From Fusibacter sp. A1 (lineage in GTDB: Bacteria; Bacillota; Clostridia; Peptostreptococcales; Acidaminobacteraceae), in assembly GCF_004125825.1 (NCBI RefSeq), contig NZ_QQWI01000001.1, forward strand, positions 1 to 64,000: DNA of 64,000 bases, in the 5' to 3' direction. Shown here one piece after another: positions 53,662 to 63,156 of the stretch. How positions within the stretch are numbered: the first letter of the stretch is position 1; the number at the start of each line of letters is the position of its first letter. The position numbers and the translations under genes are program-made. A model generated the notes under the pieces. It was not told the origin of the DNA and ran no database searches. It was given only the letters and a program-made list of their open reading frames with translations.

Positions 53662-55121
53662 GACTTCACCTCCATAAGTAAATCCCTTACCACCACCTGC
53701 ATCTCTTCCACTTCACAGCTCGTGTCGTGCAAGATAGGCTGTTTGTGAAGTAAGGCGATCTGACTTGGAACCGGTTGAGCCATGATCTCCGATAGGGTCT
53801 TGATCGATCCATCGGAGTCTGCTTCGATGGCTTCCAGCACCGCTTCGCTAAACTTGAAGGGGCTTGCTGTTGAAACAATCAATAAGGGTTCTTTTAAAAA
53901 TGCAGGCTCCTTCTTTGTCACATGATAAGCGACTGCCGTATGAGGATCCATCATATATCCATGAGTGGAAAAGACGCTACTGATCGCCTCCCTAGTTTCC
54001 TCATCACTTGCAAATCCCGCATAAAAGTCTTCCTTAAGCATCGACTTATCCAGTTTAAAGCTACCTGTTCTGTGCAGGTCTCCCATCCACCTTTCAATCT
54101 TCAGACAATCCCCCTCACTTATCTGATATAGGAATCGTTCCAAATTACTTGAAACCAAGATGTCCATCGAAGGAGAAATCGTACAGTGGAACTCCCGATG
54201 CGTGTCATAGATTCCCGAGTCGAAAAATTCTGTCAGGACATGGTTCTGATTGGATGCGCACATCAGCTTGCCAATGGGAAGACCGCACTCTTTAGCATAA
54301 TAGGCAGCCAGAATATTACCGAAATTTCCAGTTGGAACAGAAACGTTAAGCGGCTCACCGGCGCGTAACTTACCGGCAGATACCATTTGAAAGTAGGCGT
54401 GGATGTAATACACCATTTGAGGGATAAGCCTACCTATGTTGATCGAGTTGGCAGACGAAAGCTGTACACCTTCTTTTATAAGACCTTGTGCGAATGACTC
54501 ATCTGTAAGCATCCTCTTCACTTGTCTTTGTGCGTCGTCGAAATTGCCGTTGATGCCATATACATGGACATTGGAACCGGTCTGTGTCTTCATCTGCAGT
54601 TTCTGAATTTCACTGACTCCATCTCGCGGATAGAATACGATGATTTCAGTTCCAACCGCATCCGAAAATCCTTCAAGCGCAGCTTTGCCTGTATCGCCGG
54701 ACGTCGCTGTCAAGATCGCTATCTTGTTTCGGTTTCCCTGAATTTTCGATGCTTCATGCATCAAGTGCGGAAGAATGGAAAGTGCCAAATCCTTGAAAGC
54801 GAGCGTCCTTCCATGAAAGAGTTCCAATAGGTTTAGCTCCTCGACATGGTTGACAGGTGCTATCCCTTGCTCATCGAACTTATCATCATATGCCGCTGAA
54901 ATACACCTTGATAGCTGATCCTCGCTAAAATCGGACATGAAGGTTTTAAAAACCTCAAACGCCGTTTCCTGATAAGTGAAGGCCGACCAGCGCTCATCCT
55001 CAAAGTCGAATGTCGGAAGCGCCTTAGGCACAAACAAGCCGCCATCAGGTGCAAGACCCATCAGTACCGCTTGTGAAAATGTAAATTCAAGCGCATTGTT
55101 TCTTGTGCTACAGTAGTTCAT
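53658..55121 (-). CDS. thrC: Threonine synthase
   Basis: Converts O-phosphohomoserine to threonine with PLP. The 487-residue protein has the long N-terminal domain (YCSTRNNALEFTFSQAVLMGLAPDGGLFVP), the cofactor lysine K110 in FHGRTLAFKDLALS and the phosphate-binding TATSGDTGKAALEGF and SVPTGNFGNILAAYYAK. The long form is typical of enterobacterial/yeast-type ThrC. AGAGGTG precedes the ATG. The downstream gene overlaps by four bases and may make its substrate. Confidence 0.95.
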   Translation of the reverse strand: MNYCSTRNNALEFTFSQAVLMGLAPDGGLFVPKALPTFDFEDERWSAFTYQETAFEVFKTFMSDFSEDQLSRCISAAYDDKFDEQGIAPVNHVEELNLLELFHGRTLAFKDLALSILPHLMHEASKIQGNRNKIAILTATSGDTGKAALEGFSDAVGTEIIVFYPRDGVSEIQKLQMKTQTGSNVHVYGINGNFDDAQRQVKRMLTDESFAQGLIKEGVQLSSANSINIGRLIPQMVYYIHAYFQMVSAGKLRAGEPLNVSVPTGNFGNILAAYYAKECGLPIGKLMCASNQNHVLTEFFDSGIYDTHREFHCTISPSMDILVSSNLERFLYQISEGDCLKIERWMGDLHRTGSFKLDKSMLKEDFYAGFASDEETREAISSVFSTHGYMMDPHTAVAYHVTKKEPAFLKEPLLIVSTASPFKFSEAVLEAIEADSDGSIKTLSEIMAQPVPSQIALLHKQPILHDTSCEVEEMQVVVRDLLMEVKS

Positions 55122-55245
55122 ATAATCACCTCTGTCCGTATATTGAAGACACGTGTCCGCGAATTGTTTGTCCTAGGATAACACAAGTGGCCGATCTATA
55201 CAAGAGCGTGTGACAAATTCAAGAAATATGTATCCATGCCCCATC

Positions 55246-56070
55246 CTAGTGTCCGCTTACATCCACGACGACCAGTTCTGGAGGATTGAAAATTCTTGGT
55301 AGTCTTTCATTGATCGACAACCCCCTACTGACGATATGGCTAAGCTCCCCAACTTTATATACCCCGCCCGCATACTCCGGAAACCACCCCTGGTTGGGCG
55401 AAAGGAGCCCATTGATTAAAAACGGGATCCTGACTTGACCGCCATGGGAGTGACCTGAGAGCGATAGGTCCGCGTCAAAACTCTTATACACATCGACAAG
55501 CTCCGCCCTATGGCTAAGTAGGATCGTCAGATCCACGGGTGTATCTTTACTTTCGAATGACAGCTTGGACTTGTCGCCGTCAAACAGATAGCCTTTGGCA
55601 TAGGGATCATCAAAACCTACGACCCTGACTAGGGTTTCACCGATGACGATCACCTTATCGGTGTCATGCAGAACATGCACCCCTCTACTTGTCAAAAGCT
55701 CCAGTTTTGTAGAAAGGTCATCCGACCAAATCTCATGGTTTCCAGTGACATAGATTATCGGAGCTACCCTCTTTATGCCATCCAGTAGGGTAACTGTCGA
55801 ATCATTGGGTACAATATCATCAAAGATATCTCCGGTCATCACAATTAAATCGGGTGCTTCGTCTATCACCATCTCTATCAATAGGGTCTGCCCGATTCCG
55901 TAATTCGTACTATGCAGATCCGAAATCTGTACGATTCGTAGCTGCTTGTCCTTTAACGACTCAAGGGTCACCTTGTAGTTTTTGACGACCGGTTGCCGGT
56001 CAAGCGCGGAACCGATCAGCAGAACGCTTAGTATCGCTACTATAAACAGTAGTTGCTTTCTTTTCATCAT
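55246..56070 (-). CDS. Membrane-anchored calcineurin-like metallophosphoesterase
   Basis: A 274-residue protein with an N-terminal membrane helix (about 4-24) and a calcineurin-like phosphoesterase domain. Metal ligands appear in order: IVQISDLHSTNYG, VMTGDIFDD, YVTGNHEIW and LSGHSHGGQVRIP. The layout resembles YkuE/YaeI-type exported phosphoesterases. The ATG at 56070 follows AGGAGG, and a second ATG lies directly behind it. It is divergent from the aspartokinase gene. Substrate unknown. Confidence 0.9.
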   Translation of the reverse strand: MMKRKQLLFIVAILSVLLIGSALDRQPVVKNYKVTLESLKDKQLRIVQISDLHSTNYGIGQTLLIEMVIDEAPDLIVMTGDIFDDIVPNDSTVTLLDGIKRVAPIIYVTGNHEIWSDDLSTKLELLTSRGVHVLHDTDKVIVIGETLVRVVGFDDPYAKGYLFDGDKSKLSFESKDTPVDLTILLSHRAELVDVYKSFDADLSLSGHSHGGQVRIPFLINGLLSPNQGWFPEYAGGVYKVGELSHIVSRGLSINERLPRIFNPPELVVVDVSGH

Positions 56071-56237
56071 ACTTGATCCTCCTATTGAGGATAAGTCTAT
56101 CATAAACGTATTAAAGGCTCCTTAAATCAAAGTGACATTAATAATTAAACTTGCGAATCGATATAAACTGTGTTAGTCTATCAATCAAAGACATACGTCC
56201 TCAACACGAAGACGTCTCGAAGGAGGTCGATCCCACG

Positions 56238-57446
56238 ATGCTAATTGTAAAAAAATTTGGTGGAACATCACTAGCGACACCGGAAAGAATCAAACTCATA
56301 GCAAATCAACTCGTTGAGCAGAAGAAAGCTGGTGACGATCTGATCATCGTTGTCTCTGCGATGGGACATACTACGGATGAACTAATCGACAAAGCCATGA
56401 GTGTCAACGACTCGCCGGATCCCCGCGAGATGGATATGCTGCTGTCCACCGGAGAACAGATGAGCTGCGCTCTGATGAGCATGGCGATTAAGGGATTAGG
56501 CGTTCAGGCGATATCGATGACAGGCGGCATGTCAGGCATCACAACCGACATGCACCATAAGAAGGCCCGCATCACGGATATCGATTCAAAAAAAATTCTC
56601 AATAAGGTAAATGAAGGATATATCGTCGTGATCGCCGGCTTTCAGGGGGTTACGACAGAAGGTGCGATAACGACGCTTGGAAGAGGTGGATCCGATACCA
56701 CAGCTGTTGCGATCGCGGCATCCTGCTCGGCAGACCTATGTGAGATCTACACCGATGTCGATGGCGTATACTCCGCGGACCCACGTAAGGTGAAAACGGC
56801 TAAAAAACATACGGCAATTCATTATGATGAGATGCTGGAGCTGGCTAAACTGGGGGCTGGAGTACTGCATCCACGTTCTGTTGAGATGGCTCAGAAGTAC
56901 AATGTCAATCTTGTCGTACGATCCTCGTTTGAAAATATTCCCGGTACCCATATCAGAAAGGAACAGACTATGGAGCAAGTAGTGATAAGAGGTGTAACAA
57001 TGGAAGATGAAATCGCCCGACTGACGGTTTCAGAGGTTCCCGATCAGCCAGGAGTTGCATTTCGGTTGTTTTCTCAACTGGCCAAGTCGCATATCGCTAT
57101 CGATATGATCATACAGAACTACAACCATAACGGCCGCAACGACATGTCCTTTACTGTGTCCAGAGACGACCTTAAAGAGGCGCAGCAGGTCTGTACCGAA
57201 TTCCTCAAGGGTCCCGATATGTCCGGTTCGCTTGATATCAAAGAAAACATAGCTAAAATCTCGATCGTAGGAACCGGAATACTCTCTAGTGCCGAAACGG
57301 CCTCAAAGGTTTTCGGAACGCTTTCAGAGCTTGGAATCAATATCGAAATGATCAGCACTTCAGAGCTTAAGCTGTCTGTGCTCATTCCTTCTGAAAATTC
57401 CCTCAAAGCGCTTAATTCCATTCATGAGTCCTTATTTTACGACTGA
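56238..57446 (+). CDS. lysC: Aspartokinase
   Basis: Phosphorylates aspartate, the first step to lysine, methionine and threonine. The 402-residue protein opens MLIVKKFGGTSLATPERI, has the LLSTGEQMSCALM and TLGRGGSDTTAVAIAA blocks, and two C-terminal ACT domains (RLTVSEVPDQPGVAFRLFSQ; SIVGTGILSSAETASKVFGTL). GAAGGAGG sets the start at 56238; the frame is open to 56151 without a site. No lysine riboswitch or T-box was found in the 130 bases upstream. Together with hom, metY and thrC it forms the aspartate-family set of this window. Confidence 0.95.
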   Translation: MLIVKKFGGTSLATPERIKLIANQLVEQKKAGDDLIIVVSAMGHTTDELIDKAMSVNDSPDPREMDMLLSTGEQMSCALMSMAIKGLGVQAISMTGGMSGITTDMHHKKARITDIDSKKILNKVNEGYIVVIAGFQGVTTEGAITTLGRGGSDTTAVAIAASCSADLCEIYTDVDGVYSADPRKVKTAKKHTAIHYDEMLELAKLGAGVLHPRSVEMAQKYNVNLVVRSSFENIPGTHIRKEQTMEQVVIRGVTMEDEIARLTVSEVPDQPGVAFRLFSQLAKSHIAIDMIIQNYNHNGRNDMSFTVSRDDLKEAQQVCTEFLKGPDMSGSLDIKENIAKISIVGTGILSSAETASKVFGTLSELGINIEMISTSELKLSVLIPSENSLKALNSIHESLFYD

Positions 57447-57492
57447 AAAAATACCTGTCTATGAACACTATTCGTTCACAGACAGGTATTTT
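57447..57492. terminator. Bidirectional terminator between lysC and the kinase-AlkD gene
   Basis: AAAATACCTGTCTATGAAC and GTTCACAGACAGGTATTTT form an 18-19 bp stem with one mismatch. For the minus gene one arm encodes its last residues (KYLSVN), and its stop lies in the loop. T-runs are longer on the minus strand. Confidence 0.8.
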
Positions 57493-58739
57493 GACGCTTC
57501 ACGTATGCTAAGGGGATGAAGTCGATGCCTATTGATGAAAGCGGACACCCACTCGGGATCAGTTTTCGAGTACTCCCTGAGAGCCCATCCGATCGCTTTG
57601 TTTAAGAAAAACTCCTTAGTCTCATGATTCCTAAGTATCACATATTCTAAGAGCTCACAATCTGTCTTCTGCTTAAACTTCAGCTGACAAAGAATACTGG
57701 TCCTGTTGAGCCACATGTTCTCATGACTCGCCCATTCCCTGATGACAGGTTCGATTTCAGTTTTGAATCTAAAGAGCAATGAGCCCGTCAGATTGACAGC
57801 GAGGCCGTCCACAGAATCCCACCATGAGTTTTGCACGGCCAGATTCCCGATCCTGCCTATATCGACAGCTTCAAGGCTACCTTTCAAGCTATCTAGATAA
57901 TCCAAAGCGACATATTGGAATTCCCTTTCCCCTACTCCCCAGAGGTAGTCCACAAAATGCCAGTTGACTGTTTTCGACTTCTTCGCGGCTTTCATGAACA
58001 CCTTTGCAAGCCTGCTCCGTTCGTCCCTTTTAAGTCCCAGACAGGTGAACTTGTTTTTCAGGTACTTGGCCATCGCTTCAGCATCCTCGGTCTTGGCGGC
58101 TCGCATTTCTTTTACAAGATCATAGCAGATCACGTCAGCAAAATGAAAGACCTTGTTTTGACTCAGATGCTTCTCTTCCATGGGAATCCATCTGGTCTTG
58201 AAGGCGTCGATCGAAGCGACACCCCCCCGCATCAGAAGCCTGTCGATCTGGTTTTGGGGATCGATGGAGAATACGAGCTTCAGATCATAGGCATAGACAA
58301 GCTCAGGATGGTGGGAGTAGGCTCCTTCTATGATCTCGAGCGCTTTTCTCTTCACCTGCACAGTCGCAGTGATTCTCATCTCCTTGCAGGTATAGAGGCC
58401 GTAGCTGAACTCCTCCTGAGCGATCAGAGGCAGCAGCACTTCCCTGTCGAACCTTTCCCTATCGACATTCCCGCCAGGCTCACTTAAACGCTCCTCAGTA
58501 CGCATGTCTTGTGTAAGATAAAAATCGTCCATGTGATAGCAGTTCAGATCGTAGTAGTCGGACAACCACTCGACAAACGTGCTCTTGCCGCTTGCAGTTC
58601 GTCCATCAATGGCCACAATGATCCTGTCCTTTTTCTTAAAAGCCTCTTCAATGGCGATGACAGCGGGCAGATACATTGAAAACCGCTCCGCCGGTATGTT
58701 TCCTATGACTTCCTCTAGTGATGATCTTCTATAGCTCAT
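57468..58739 (-). CDS. Fusion of a uridine kinase-like P-loop domain with an AlkD-type DNA glycosylase domain
   Basis: A 423-residue two-domain protein. Residues 20-212 form a uridine kinase-like NTPase: Walker A G46-RTASGKST54, then HMDDFYL at 69-75, GGN near 90 and the late RLLMRGG. Residues 222-420 form an AlkD-type HEAT-repeat domain: WHFVDYLWGVGEREFQYVA, SWWDSVDGLA, MWLNRTSILCQL, KAIGWALREYSK. W307, D311 and R346 stand at exactly the spacing of the AlkD active-site residues W109, D113 and R148 of Bacillus cereus, as I remember them. Both halves therefore look intact. It overlaps the MATE gene by four bases and so follows it in the same message. A joint function is unknown. Confidence 0.85.
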   Translation of the reverse strand: MSYRRSSLEEVIGNIPAERFSMYLPAVIAIEEAFKKKDRIIVAIDGRTASGKSTFVEWLSDYYDLNCYHMDDFYLTQDMRTEERLSEPGGNVDRERFDREVLLPLIAQEEFSYGLYTCKEMRITATVQVKRKALEIIEGAYSHHPELVYAYDLKLVFSIDPQNQIDRLLMRGGVASIDAFKTRWIPMEEKHLSQNKVFHFADVICYDLVKEMRAAKTEDAEAMAKYLKNKFTCLGLKRDERSRLAKVFMKAAKKSKTVNWHFVDYLWGVGEREFQYVALDYLDSLKGSLEAVDIGRIGNLAVQNSWWDSVDGLAVNLTGSLLFRFKTEIEPVIREWASHENMWLNRTSILCQLKFKQKTDCELLEYVILRNHETKEFFLNKAIGWALREYSKTDPEWVSAFINRHRLHPLSIREASKYLSVNE

Positions 58740-60106
58740 ACGGATAAACCTCTTTTAAGCTCTTCATTTGACGCTTTGATCTTTCGATATACTTTTGTAA
58801 AAATAATCACCGTCAGGGTCACACCCACACATTCTGAAAGGACAAGACTAAACCAGACTCCGTTCACACCGATCGACTTAGCAAGCAGATAGGCTACCGG
58901 CAGCAAGATTACAAGTTGTCTCACAGATGAAATTGCCAAACTGAAATGAGCCTTGCCGATCGCATTGAACGAAGTACTCAGAATAATCGTAATTGCGACC
59001 ATAGGAAACATGACACTGGCAATTCTCATCGCATCGATACCGATTGAATACATGTCCGGGGTCGCATTGAAAATACTGAGGAGCTGTCTTGGAAAGAGTT
59101 GAAAAAGCACCAACCATAAACTCATGAATCCGACAGCAAGAACCGTACTGAAACGGACGGCCGCAATCATTCTTCTGATGTTTTTCGCGCCAAAATTGAA
59201 TCCTACGACCGGCATGGTTCCCACAGCCAAACCGAAAATAGGCATATAGACAAGCGATTGCAGCTTAAAGTAGACTCCCATGACGGCAAGCGCTGATTCT
59301 CCGAACTGCGCCAGTATCAGGTTTAACCCGCCAAGCATCACGGAGCCTAAACCTTGCATGATCGCAGAGGGAACCCCCACGGCGACAATGCTTTTTATCG
59401 TCACTGTGCTGAATCTGAACCTTTTCATATCAAGTCTTATCTCTTGCTTTCCTCGGGCGATCACCGACCAGATATAGAGCATCGAAAACAGTTGAGCTGT
59501 TATCGTCGCGATAGCCGCACCCTTTACACCGAGTGCCGGCATGCCGAACCAGCCGAAAATAAGGATGGGATCGAGAATGATATTTCCGATGGCTCCTATA
59601 AGCTGCGCGACCATGGGTTTGATCATCTCTCCAGAACCTTGCAATGAGCTTGAACCGGTGTGTCCTAGTATTCTAAACACGGCAAAGGCTGTGACAATCT
59701 GAACATAGATCTTTCCGTCGCTTATGATGCTAAGATCGTCTGTGAACCAAGTGAAATAACTGCCTGAGAGCAAGATTCCTATGATGGCGACCACAAGACT
59801 GAGCGCGAGCCCAATCACCACACCGTGCTCGCTCACCGATATCGCTTCTTCTCTGTTACCTTCACCGAGTCTTCTTGAGATGTTTGAATTGATACCTGTT
59901 CCAAGTCCGACAAATGCGGCGACGATGATCATCTGAATCGGAAAGGCAAGCGAGACGGCAGTAAGTGCCTGTTCGCTGACCCTCGAGACGAATATGCTGT
60001 CTACGACATTGTAAAGCGCTTGCACCATCATCGAAAAGATAACGGGAATCGACATACCCAGTATCAGTTTGGGTATGGGTACTGCGGATAACTTATGGTT
60101 TTCCAT
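58736..60106 (-). CDS. MATE family efflux transporter
   Basis: A 456-residue membrane protein with about 12 helices and the MATE pattern: IPVIFSMMVQALYNVVDSIFV near the N-terminus, GLGTGINSNISRRLGEGNREEA, and in the second half VGVPSAIMQGLGS and GTMPVVGFNFGAKN. It should export cationic or lipophilic compounds using an ion gradient. The downstream fusion gene overlaps by four bases. No regulator is adjacent. Confidence 0.92.
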   Translation of the reverse strand: MENHKLSAVPIPKLILGMSIPVIFSMMVQALYNVVDSIFVSRVSEQALTAVSLAFPIQMIIVAAFVGLGTGINSNISRRLGEGNREEAISVSEHGVVIGLALSLVVAIIGILLSGSYFTWFTDDLSIISDGKIYVQIVTAFAVFRILGHTGSSSLQGSGEMIKPMVAQLIGAIGNIILDPILIFGWFGMPALGVKGAAIATITAQLFSMLYIWSVIARGKQEIRLDMKRFRFSTVTIKSIVAVGVPSAIMQGLGSVMLGGLNLILAQFGESALAVMGVYFKLQSLVYMPIFGLAVGTMPVVGFNFGAKNIRRMIAAVRFSTVLAVGFMSLWLVLFQLFPRQLLSIFNATPDMYSIGIDAMRIASVMFPMVAITIILSTSFNAIGKAHFSLAISSVRQLVILLPVAYLLAKSIGVNGVWFSLVLSECVGVTLTVIIFTKVYRKIKASNEELKRGLSV

Positions 60107-60191
60107 AGGGACCTCCGTGTCTTAGATATTAACCATTATACAGGATTATTCGCCGCTAGGCACTTCTTACCCTATGATTAAATCTGCTGAT

Positions 60192-60869
60192 TTATCGGTC
60201 ACTCCATGCGTCAAAAACCTTTTCGATCTCATTCCAAACGATTTGCTCCGTATCAGAAAAAACAAGACAAGCATGGGATAGCGCCCCATCGGTTCCTATT
60301 CCGACAGAAAACATGTGTGCCGCATTAATAGCATCCACACCTGCTTTGGCATCCTCAATGCCGACGCAGCTTTCAGGATCGACATGGAGTTCACGCGCAG
60401 CCTTTAAAAAAATGTCGGGGTAGGGCTTACCTCTTACAGAACCCGGATCGACAAGGTAGTCTACAAAACGTCCTATACCGAGCTTTTCTATCAAAATCGG
60501 CGCACTAAACGATGCTGAAGCAACTGCGATTTTTATCTCTTTTTGCTTAAGCACTACCAGTAATCCGTGGATTCCAGCTAAAAGATCATCTGGCGTGATC
60601 GACTGAATCAGGACCTTGTAATCCTCATTCTTTCTGGTGGTCAGCTTTTCAATCTCCCTATCCGAATACTCGTTCACCTTGTCCCCAAGTTTGAGGATCT
60701 TCATCATCGACTCATAACGCGAAATCCCTTTAAGTTCCTCGTTGAACTCTCGATTAAGCTCAATACCTATTTCACCTGCAAGTTTTCTCCATGCTAAAAA
60801 ATGATACTCGGATGTCTCGGTCAAGACACCGTCCATATCAAAAATCACAGCCTTTATCTTACCTGACAC
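60192..60869 (-). CDS. pgmB: Beta-phosphoglucomutase
   Basis: Interconverts beta-glucose-1-phosphate and glucose-6-phosphate. The 225-residue HAD-superfamily protein has the nucleophile motif FDMDGVLTETSEYHFLAW, the cap helix segment with NEELKGISRYESM, VASASFSAPILIEKLG and the metal-binding GIEDAKAGVDAINAA. The start overlaps the GH65 gene by 11 bases. The pairing is typical: GH65 releases beta-glucose-1-phosphate and this enzyme passes it to glycolysis. Confidence 0.95.
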   Translation of the reverse strand: MSGKIKAVIFDMDGVLTETSEYHFLAWRKLAGEIGIELNREFNEELKGISRYESMMKILKLGDKVNEYSDREIEKLTTRKNEDYKVLIQSITPDDLLAGIHGLLVVLKQKEIKIAVASASFSAPILIEKLGIGRFVDYLVDPGSVRGKPYPDIFLKAARELHVDPESCVGIEDAKAGVDAINAAHMFSVGIGTDGALSHACLVFSDTEQIVWNEIEKVFDAWSDR

Positions 60870-63102
60870 GATCTACCTCCATCTTTCCTTTTACCACTAT
60901 GTCCATGCCATAGACAACCAGCCTGACTGGAGCATCTGTTTCGATTCGTATTGAATCTCCGACATAGATCCTCACACAACTTTCCTGATATCTGAACCTA
61001 AATTGATAGGATTCCCACTTGCTTGGAAGAACGGGACTTAAATGGATGCCATCCGATTTAATTCTTAGTCCACCAAAGCCGTAGACTATGCCCATGTATG
61101 CCCCACCCGCATTTGCCAGATGAAGTCCGTCTTTTGTATTATGATGCAGATTGTCAAGATCAAGCCTAAGGGTTTTTACAAAATAGCTGTATGCCTTTTC
61201 CGTATCACCTATTCTGGCGGCCATCATGCTGTAGATGCATGGCGATAGGCTGGAATCGTGGGTGGTGTACTTTTCATAGTAATCATAAGAAGCTTTCAAG
61301 TACTCCTCGCTCTCATTGTCAAGCAGCAGATGAGCAAGCACTGTATCCGCCTGCTTAAGCACCTTATGCCTGTAGATGGTGAGCGGATGATAATGGAGCA
61401 GTAGCGGATGATTTTCCTTTGGCGTGTTTTCCAAGTCCCAGTCCTTCTTATCGTAAAAACTGTCGTCCTGCAGGCACAGATTTTCATCGTGCTTATAGGG
61501 CAGGTACATCTTGTCAGAGGCACGCCTTAAGCCTAAAAGCTCCTCCTTGGTCAGGTCTAGCCTTTCACTGAGCTTTTTCATCTCAGACGGATGGTTTTCA
61601 GCTAATAGTCCTGCGATCGTGTGTGTCCATAAGAGGTGGTATTTTGCCATGGCGTTCGTATAATAGTTGTTGTTGACAATCGCCGTGTATTCATCAGGAC
61701 CGGTCACCGCATCTATTTTAAACTGGCCGTCCTTCGAATAATGACCGACCTCAATCCATAATCTCGCCGTCTCGAGTAGCAGTTCAAAGGCAAACTCTAA
61801 AAAGCTTTTTAGGTCCTTTGTCACGAGATAGTACTGAATAGCCGCATAAGCCACATCTGCATTGATATGGTATTGAGCCGTTCCGGCAGGAAAGTATCCT
61901 GAGCACTCGGATCCCGCGATCGTACGCCAAGGTATTTTAGCACCTCTTAGGTGTCCAAGCGTTCTTGCCCTTTCTCTAGCAGAATCGAGAGTCGAGTATC
62001 TGAACGCAAGGAGGGATCTTGCTATGTCCGGTTTTGTGAGCGTCATCATAGGTACCGCATAGATTTCTGTGTCCCAAAAGTAATGTCCTTCATATCCTTC
62101 GCCCGTCAGTCCTTTTGCAGGCAGCTGACAATGCTTGTCCTTTCCAACAGATGCCATCAGCTGATAGGTGCTGTAATGAAGCGCTTCTTCAGCCGCCTTA
62201 TCCCCTTTTATATCTACAAGCGCATAGTTCCAGAACTCATCCAGATAGTTCTGCTGTTCACGGTAATAGAATGCGACTCCCTTTGATCTGACTTCCTTAT
62301 TGATTTCAATATTCTTTTCAAGAAGATCCTCATGTCTGATAGAGTCCGTATAGGTGACATATTTCACAAAGTTGAATGAGTCTCCCGCACCAATCGTCGT
62401 CACATAACTTCCAATGACCGTGTCTTTGGTCGACAGATATTTCATTTCAACGGAATGGGACATGCTGGCGACAAGCACCAGTTCTGATCGCATGGTCTTT
62501 GCGGTGATGCTTCCTACCGATTCATGTACCCCCGTGCTTGTCACTAGAAGCATCTTCTCGTGGCCCGAGGCGACACGCGGGTCCGTGCTGTCCGTGTAAT
62601 TCTTCACGTTTCCATCCAAAGTCGATTTGACTTCGATCCTTCCACTGAAGTTTAGCGACTTGACCGTATAATCGATGGTAAAGAGCTCCAAGGTATGAAA
62701 AGAAGCCATCCGCTTGATTCCAATCTCAAGTCGATGTCCCTTGGACGATTCCCATTCCACCTTTCTTAGGGCATAGCCCTTTTCGACATCCAGTTCCCTA
62801 AAAGTACTGTGTACCGTACCCGATCCATAGCTGAACCGTTCGTCGTCAATATGGATTTCGATCCCCTGAGGATCGATGACGTTGAGCATCTTTTGCGCAT
62901 GTTGTGGAAATCCATAAGCGTTTTCACCGTAGACGATATCGATCTCATCGTAGAACCCGTTGATATAGGACCCCCGAATACTTTTAAACTGCTCTGGATA
63001 GCCCTCTTCAAAACAAGCTCTGATTCCCAGATAACCGTTTGCTGTCGTGTACAATGTTTCATCGATCAGTAGCGACGACTGATCCAACTCCTTTGCATCC
63101 AT
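60859..63102 (-). CDS. Glycoside hydrolase family 65 disaccharide phosphorylase
   Basis: A 747-residue cytoplasmic enzyme. It has an N-terminal beta-sandwich (about 1-270), a linker and an (alpha/alpha)6 barrel. The barrel carries FWDTEIYAVPMMTL, the catalytic acid in TGPDEYTAIVNNNYYTNAMA (near E471) and the phosphate-binding HDSSLSPCIYS. The family phosphorolyses maltose, trehalose, kojibiose, nigerose and others, and the sugar here is not decided. The ATG at 63102 follows GGAGG; the frame could start at 63114 but that would include the site. It lies between an ABC sugar permease gene and pgmB, so it forms an import-and-phosphorolysis unit. Confidence 0.93.
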   Translation of the reverse strand: MDAKELDQSSLLIDETLYTTANGYLGIRACFEEGYPEQFKSIRGSYINGFYDEIDIVYGENAYGFPQHAQKMLNVIDPQGIEIHIDDERFSYGSGTVHSTFRELDVEKGYALRKVEWESSKGHRLEIGIKRMASFHTLELFTIDYTVKSLNFSGRIEVKSTLDGNVKNYTDSTDPRVASGHEKMLLVTSTGVHESVGSITAKTMRSELVLVASMSHSVEMKYLSTKDTVIGSYVTTIGAGDSFNFVKYVTYTDSIRHEDLLEKNIEINKEVRSKGVAFYYREQQNYLDEFWNYALVDIKGDKAAEEALHYSTYQLMASVGKDKHCQLPAKGLTGEGYEGHYFWDTEIYAVPMMTLTKPDIARSLLAFRYSTLDSARERARTLGHLRGAKIPWRTIAGSECSGYFPAGTAQYHINADVAYAAIQYYLVTKDLKSFLEFAFELLLETARLWIEVGHYSKDGQFKIDAVTGPDEYTAIVNNNYYTNAMAKYHLLWTHTIAGLLAENHPSEMKKLSERLDLTKEELLGLRRASDKMYLPYKHDENLCLQDDSFYDKKDWDLENTPKENHPLLLHYHPLTIYRHKVLKQADTVLAHLLLDNESEEYLKASYDYYEKYTTHDSSLSPCIYSMMAARIGDTEKAYSYFVKTLRLDLDNLHHNTKDGLHLANAGGAYMGIVYGFGGLRIKSDGIHLSPVLPSKWESYQFRFRYQESCVRIYVGDSIRIETDAPVRLVVYGMDIVVKGKMEVDRVR

Positions 63103-63156
63103 AAAAACCTCCATTAATTACATAGAGCCGCCGGACAAGCCAGCAGCCCTAGTTCT

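Noticed and set aside
55122-55245. Leader of thrC as a T-box or riboswitch
   Set aside because: No T-box sequence, specifier stem or terminator is present. The palindrome GACACGTGTC at 55147-55156 is too short and isolated to call an operator.
56104-56237. Lysine riboswitch ahead of aspartokinase
   Set aside because: The leader is only about 130 bases with none of the conserved L-box blocks and no terminator.
57468-58739. The kinase-AlkD frame as a chance joining of two genes by a sequencing error
   Set aside because: The linker reads smoothly in frame, there is no internal ribosome binding site or start at the junction, and both domains are complete; a check of the reads would still be useful.
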